Positions 22,670-24,702 of a DNA stretch of 24,702 nucleotides are shown piece after piece. The notes under the pieces are model-generated. The model was not told the DNA's origin and ran no database searches. It saw nothing but the letters and a program-made list of their open reading frames with translations. The position numbers and the translations under genes were made by a program. The DNA is from JAVBRD01 sp031548365 (GTDB lineage Bacteria; Bacillota; Clostridia; Christensenellales; UBA1750): NCBI GenBank assembly GCA_031548365.1, contig JAVBRD010000027.1, forward strand, positions 1-24,702, written 5' to 3'. The first letter of the stretch is position 1, and each line of letters begins with the position of its first letter.

Positions 22670-23890
22670 GTGAAAACGTTGGATGGAGACGGCTTGTCCA
22701 AACGGTTTAAGTCAAGCTTTTGGTGCGGCACTCCTACATTATATAGCGATGATGCACAAAAATACGCTTGGTTAAAAGGCCTCAACATGCCCCATCAGCG
22801 TGTTTTCGTGGTTCATGAGTACCAGAAAAAAGCCATGAGTGACAGCGAAACCATACGGTCCGTCTTATGGGCGAGCGCCGAAATGCCGGAGCGCACCCTC
22901 GTATTCAACGGCCGCGACTGGCACATCGACGAAGCCATCCTCCTGCCCCCAAACACCACCGTGTTCATCGACGGCTGCGCCATCATCCAAAACGACGGCG
23001 TGTTTGACAACGTGTTTCGCGGCGCGAACCTGACCCTCGATCCCGCCAACCCCTACGGCTTCCCGCTGGATGTCAAGCCGCTTGAGAACGTGCGCATTCT
23101 GGGCCAAAACGGCGCGAAAATTACGGGCTGCGAGAAGAATCGGCAGGGCTTTCACCCGGTACTGGGCGTCACGCAGGACATGACGGGCGATTTCTGGGGC
23201 TGGCGTACGCTTATGATCTCACTTTCGCTCTGCGACGGGTTTGAGGTTGCGGGCCTTGACATCTCGCGCACGCGCTGCTGGGCAATGTCCTTTGACATGT
23301 GCTCAAACGGGAGCGCGCACGATCTCGCGATTCGCTCCGACGTCAAAAACGGCGACGGCGTCAACTTCCGCGCGGGGTGCCACCACTGCTCAGCCTACAA
23401 CATCGAGGGCTTTACCTCCGACGACACCGTGGCGTGCACCGCGCTCCTCGCCCCCGCCGTCGCCTACCCGCACCGCAACTACCTCTACCCGCTGGAGCCC
23501 ACGCGCACGCTATACGAAAAATACGAGCCACGCGCGCTCGACATCCACCACATTCGCGTCTCGGACATCCGCACGGGCGGACGGTGCCACGGCGTCATCT
23601 GCCTTGCCGCGGGAGGCGCGCAGGTCTACGAGATCGACATTGAGGATGTGCGCGAGTCGGAAGAAGGCCACCGCGCGTCTACCGTCAAGCTTTACACCGG
23701 TTATTACGGCGGATACAACGAGGGCGATCTCCACGACATCCGCGTGCGCGGCGTGACCGGAACTCAGTCCGACTTCGCCTTGGAATGCAACTGCCGCATG
23801 GAGAACGTGGTGTTTGAGGATATCGCGCACAACGGCGGCCCCGAGCGCGTGTACAGCGTGGCCGACTGGCAAGGCATCCGGCGGCTGTAA
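22670..23890 (+). CDS. GH28-like right-handed beta-helix protein
   Basis: A 406-aa protein of the pectin-lyase-fold superfamily, closest in pattern to GH28 polygalacturonases. GTG 22670 lies 7 nt behind AGAGGAGGG (22654-22662). The beta-helix core runs from about 95 to the end, with short strands such as TVFIDGCAIIQNDGVFDNV (97-115) and NVRILGQNGAKITGC (140-154). The GH28-like active-site region reads VKNGDGVNF (225-233) and GFTSDDTVAC (247-256), recalling the NTD and DD motifs. The usual G-H-G and R-I-K motifs were not found, so catalysis may differ. No signal peptide, so action on imported oligosaccharides is likely. Residues 1-57 have a different, AT-richer composition; ATG 22835 is an internal alternative start without a ribosome site. 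Confidence 0.85.
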   Translation: MKTLDGDGLSKRFKSSFWCGTPTLYSDDAQKYAWLKGLNMPHQRVFVVHEYQKKAMSDSETIRSVLWASAEMPERTLVFNGRDWHIDEAILLPPNTTVFIDGCAIIQNDGVFDNVFRGANLTLDPANPYGFPLDVKPLENVRILGQNGAKITGCEKNRQGFHPVLGVTQDMTGDFWGWRTLMISLSLCDGFEVAGLDISRTRCWAMSFDMCSNGSAHDLAIRSDVKNGDGVNFRAGCHHCSAYNIEGFTSDDTVACTALLAPAVAYPHRNYLYPLEPTRTLYEKYEPRALDIHHIRVSDIRTGGRCHGVICLAAGGAQVYEIDIEDVRESEEGHRASTVKLYTGYYGGYNEGDLHDIRVRGVTGTQSDFALECNCRMENVVFEDIAHNGGPERVYSVADWQGIRRL

Positions 23891-23911
23891 TCCATATAGG
23901 GGGCAATTCAA

Positions 23912-24472
23912 TTGGTAAAAATAGTTTTTATAAGGCATGGCCAGCAGGATTATTCCGATGTACTGAAGAGGCAATACAGGGGCCATGGCATTGACTTGGC
24001 TCCACTGACCGAAGCCGGCAAAAAAATGATTGAAAGCATTTCGTTTGACAGCAGGCTCGACGGCGCTGAAATGATTGTGTCGTCGCCACTCACGCGCACC
24101 ATGCAGACAGCGGCGATTATTTCCAAGAACAGAAATCTGGACATAAGGGTTGAGCTGGATTTACAGGAGTGGATTCCTGACTTATCTTTTCAATATACAT
24201 CCGAGGATGAAATACTAAGAGCGGAAGAATTGTGCACGCAGTACAACGGGGTGTGTCCTGACGATTGTGACGTGAAATTCGAAAGTTTTTACGATGTTTT
24301 CAATCGCGCGAAGGCAGTCCTTTTGCGTTACAGCGGTTACAAAAAAATCATTGTTGTTTCTCATAGTGTGCTCATCAGGCGGTTTGTTTCGTGTGCTGAT
24401 CTGCCCAAGGGCGGAATCGTTGAGCTAGATTTTGATGAATCGTGTACATGTGCAGCGTTTGATTTTTGCTGA
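23912..24472 (+). CDS. Histidine phosphatase family protein (phosphoglycerate mutase-like)
   Basis: A 186-aa cytoplasmic enzyme of the RHG histidine-phosphatase clan. TTG 23912 is preceded by TAGGGGG with about 8-nt spacing. Catalytic residues are all present: FIRHG (6-10, phospho-acceptor His9), Arg62 in SSPLTRTMQTA, Glu86 in the ELDLQEW region, and His151 in VVSHSVLIRR. Substrate may be a phosphorylated sugar or other metabolite; broad-specificity members are common. It follows the beta-helix gene by 21 nt and ends the operon ahead of a strong terminator. Its base and codon use are clearly AT-richer than the neighbours (many ATA, AAA, ATT and TTT codons), which hints at later acquisition. 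Confidence 0.9.
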   Translation: MVKIVFIRHGQQDYSDVLKRQYRGHGIDLAPLTEAGKKMIESISFDSRLDGAEMIVSSPLTRTMQTAAIISKNRNLDIRVELDLQEWIPDLSFQYTSEDEILRAEELCTQYNGVCPDDCDVKFESFYDVFNRAKAVLLRYSGYKKIIVVSHSVLIRRFVSCADLPKGGIVELDFDESCTCAAFDFC

Positions 24473-24485
24473 AAATCGTATGTCA

Positions 24486-24512
24486 GCGCCGGCCGTGCCG
24501 GCGCATCTTTTT
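24486..24512 (+). terminator. Terminator of the lyase operon
   Basis: GCGCCGGC-CGT-GCCGGCGC (24486-24504), a perfect 8-bp stem, then ATCTTTTT. Confidence 0.93.
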
Positions 24513-24528
24513 CGGTGTCCACGAAACA

Positions 24529-24553
24529 GTCCCGCACGCTGCGCGTGCGGGAC
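24529..24553. repeat. Perfect 11-bp palindrome without a T-run
   Basis: GTCCCGCACGC (24529-24539), TGC, GCGTGCGGGAC (24543-24553). It is followed by CCAGCGTG, not T-rich, so it is not an ordinary terminator. It lies between the operon terminator and the dispersed repeat and may be part of the same element. Confidence 0.6.
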
Positions 24554-24580
24554 CCAGCGTGATGACAAACCCATCGCTGA

Positions 24581-24649
24581 CGCTCCGGGTTCGTCAACAG
24601 AGCCAATCGGAAGCGTGTGGTTTGGGGCGCCGGTGGGCCAAACACACAC
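24581..24649. repeat. Structured dispersed repeat, copy 2
   Basis: Boxes CGCTCCGGGTTCGTCA (24581-24596) and AAGCGTGTGGTTTGG (24611-24625), then an inverted arm CCAAACACACAC (24638-24649) that pairs with the second box. Arrangement and 30-nt offset equal copy 1 at 9446-9514. No gene was found from 24513 to the window end. Confidence 0.6.
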
Positions 24650-24702
24650 CCCCGGTTGTGAAAAAAAACCCCCGGGTAGTGTGGGTGTACGGAGGCAGCA
24701 CC

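Overview
The window looks like chromosomal DNA of a high-GC member of the Clostridia (Firmicutes). Supporting signs are strong AGGAGG-type ribosome binding sites, frequent GTG and TTG starts, LplB/LplC/YtcQ-type sugar ABC genes, a DUF4364 protein, a His-less HPr-like protein, and tRNA genes with encoded CCA. The species cannot be named from this sequence; an uncultured, carbohydrate-degrading gut or digester lineage is a reasonable guess.

Layout. (1) 1-3608: a solute-binding lipoprotein (5' end cut off by the window) and two LplB/LplC-type permeases, ending in a clear terminator. Two strong stem-loops sit between the binding protein and the first permease. (2) 3634-8049: a small zinc-ribbon membrane protein and a SNF2-family helicase, then a soluble PAS histidine kinase, then an isoprenylcysteine-methyltransferase-like membrane protein with its own promoter. 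(3) 8186-9400: a minus-strand structured RNA of about 206 nt that looks like 6S RNA. Its strong promoter diverges from that of an HPr-like gene, which is followed by a DUF4364 gene. (4) 9401-10194: a mostly gene-free stretch holding one copy of a structured repeat, then a minus-strand tRNA operon (initiator Met, elongator Met) with a near-consensus promoter and a terminator.

(5) 10161-17823, minus strand: an unusual five-gene operon. In transcription order it encodes two CUT1 sugar permeases, an HlyD/RND-type adaptor with a very long coiled coil, a MacB-periplasmic-domain-like membrane protein, and an 809-aa lipoprotein joining a beta-propeller-like half to a solute-binding half. No ATPase gene is present. 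(6) 17913-24512, plus strand, divergent from (5): a heparinase II/III-type lyase, a Nif3-like protein, a methyltransferase gene broken by two compensating frameshifts, a TolB-like propeller, a GH28-like beta-helix protein and an AT-richer histidine phosphatase, ending in a strong terminator. (7) 24513-24702: palindromes and a second copy of the structured repeat.

How the parts may fit: regions 5 and 6 are divergent across about 190 bp. They read as a polysaccharide-use locus in which imported acidic oligosaccharides are split in the cytoplasm, since the lyase and the beta-helix protein lack signal peptides. The two ABC systems probably borrow a shared MsmX-type ATPase encoded elsewhere. The most novel-looking items are the import/adaptor hybrid operon with its propeller-fused binding protein, and the 6S-like RNA with matching inverted repeats in the divergent promoters.
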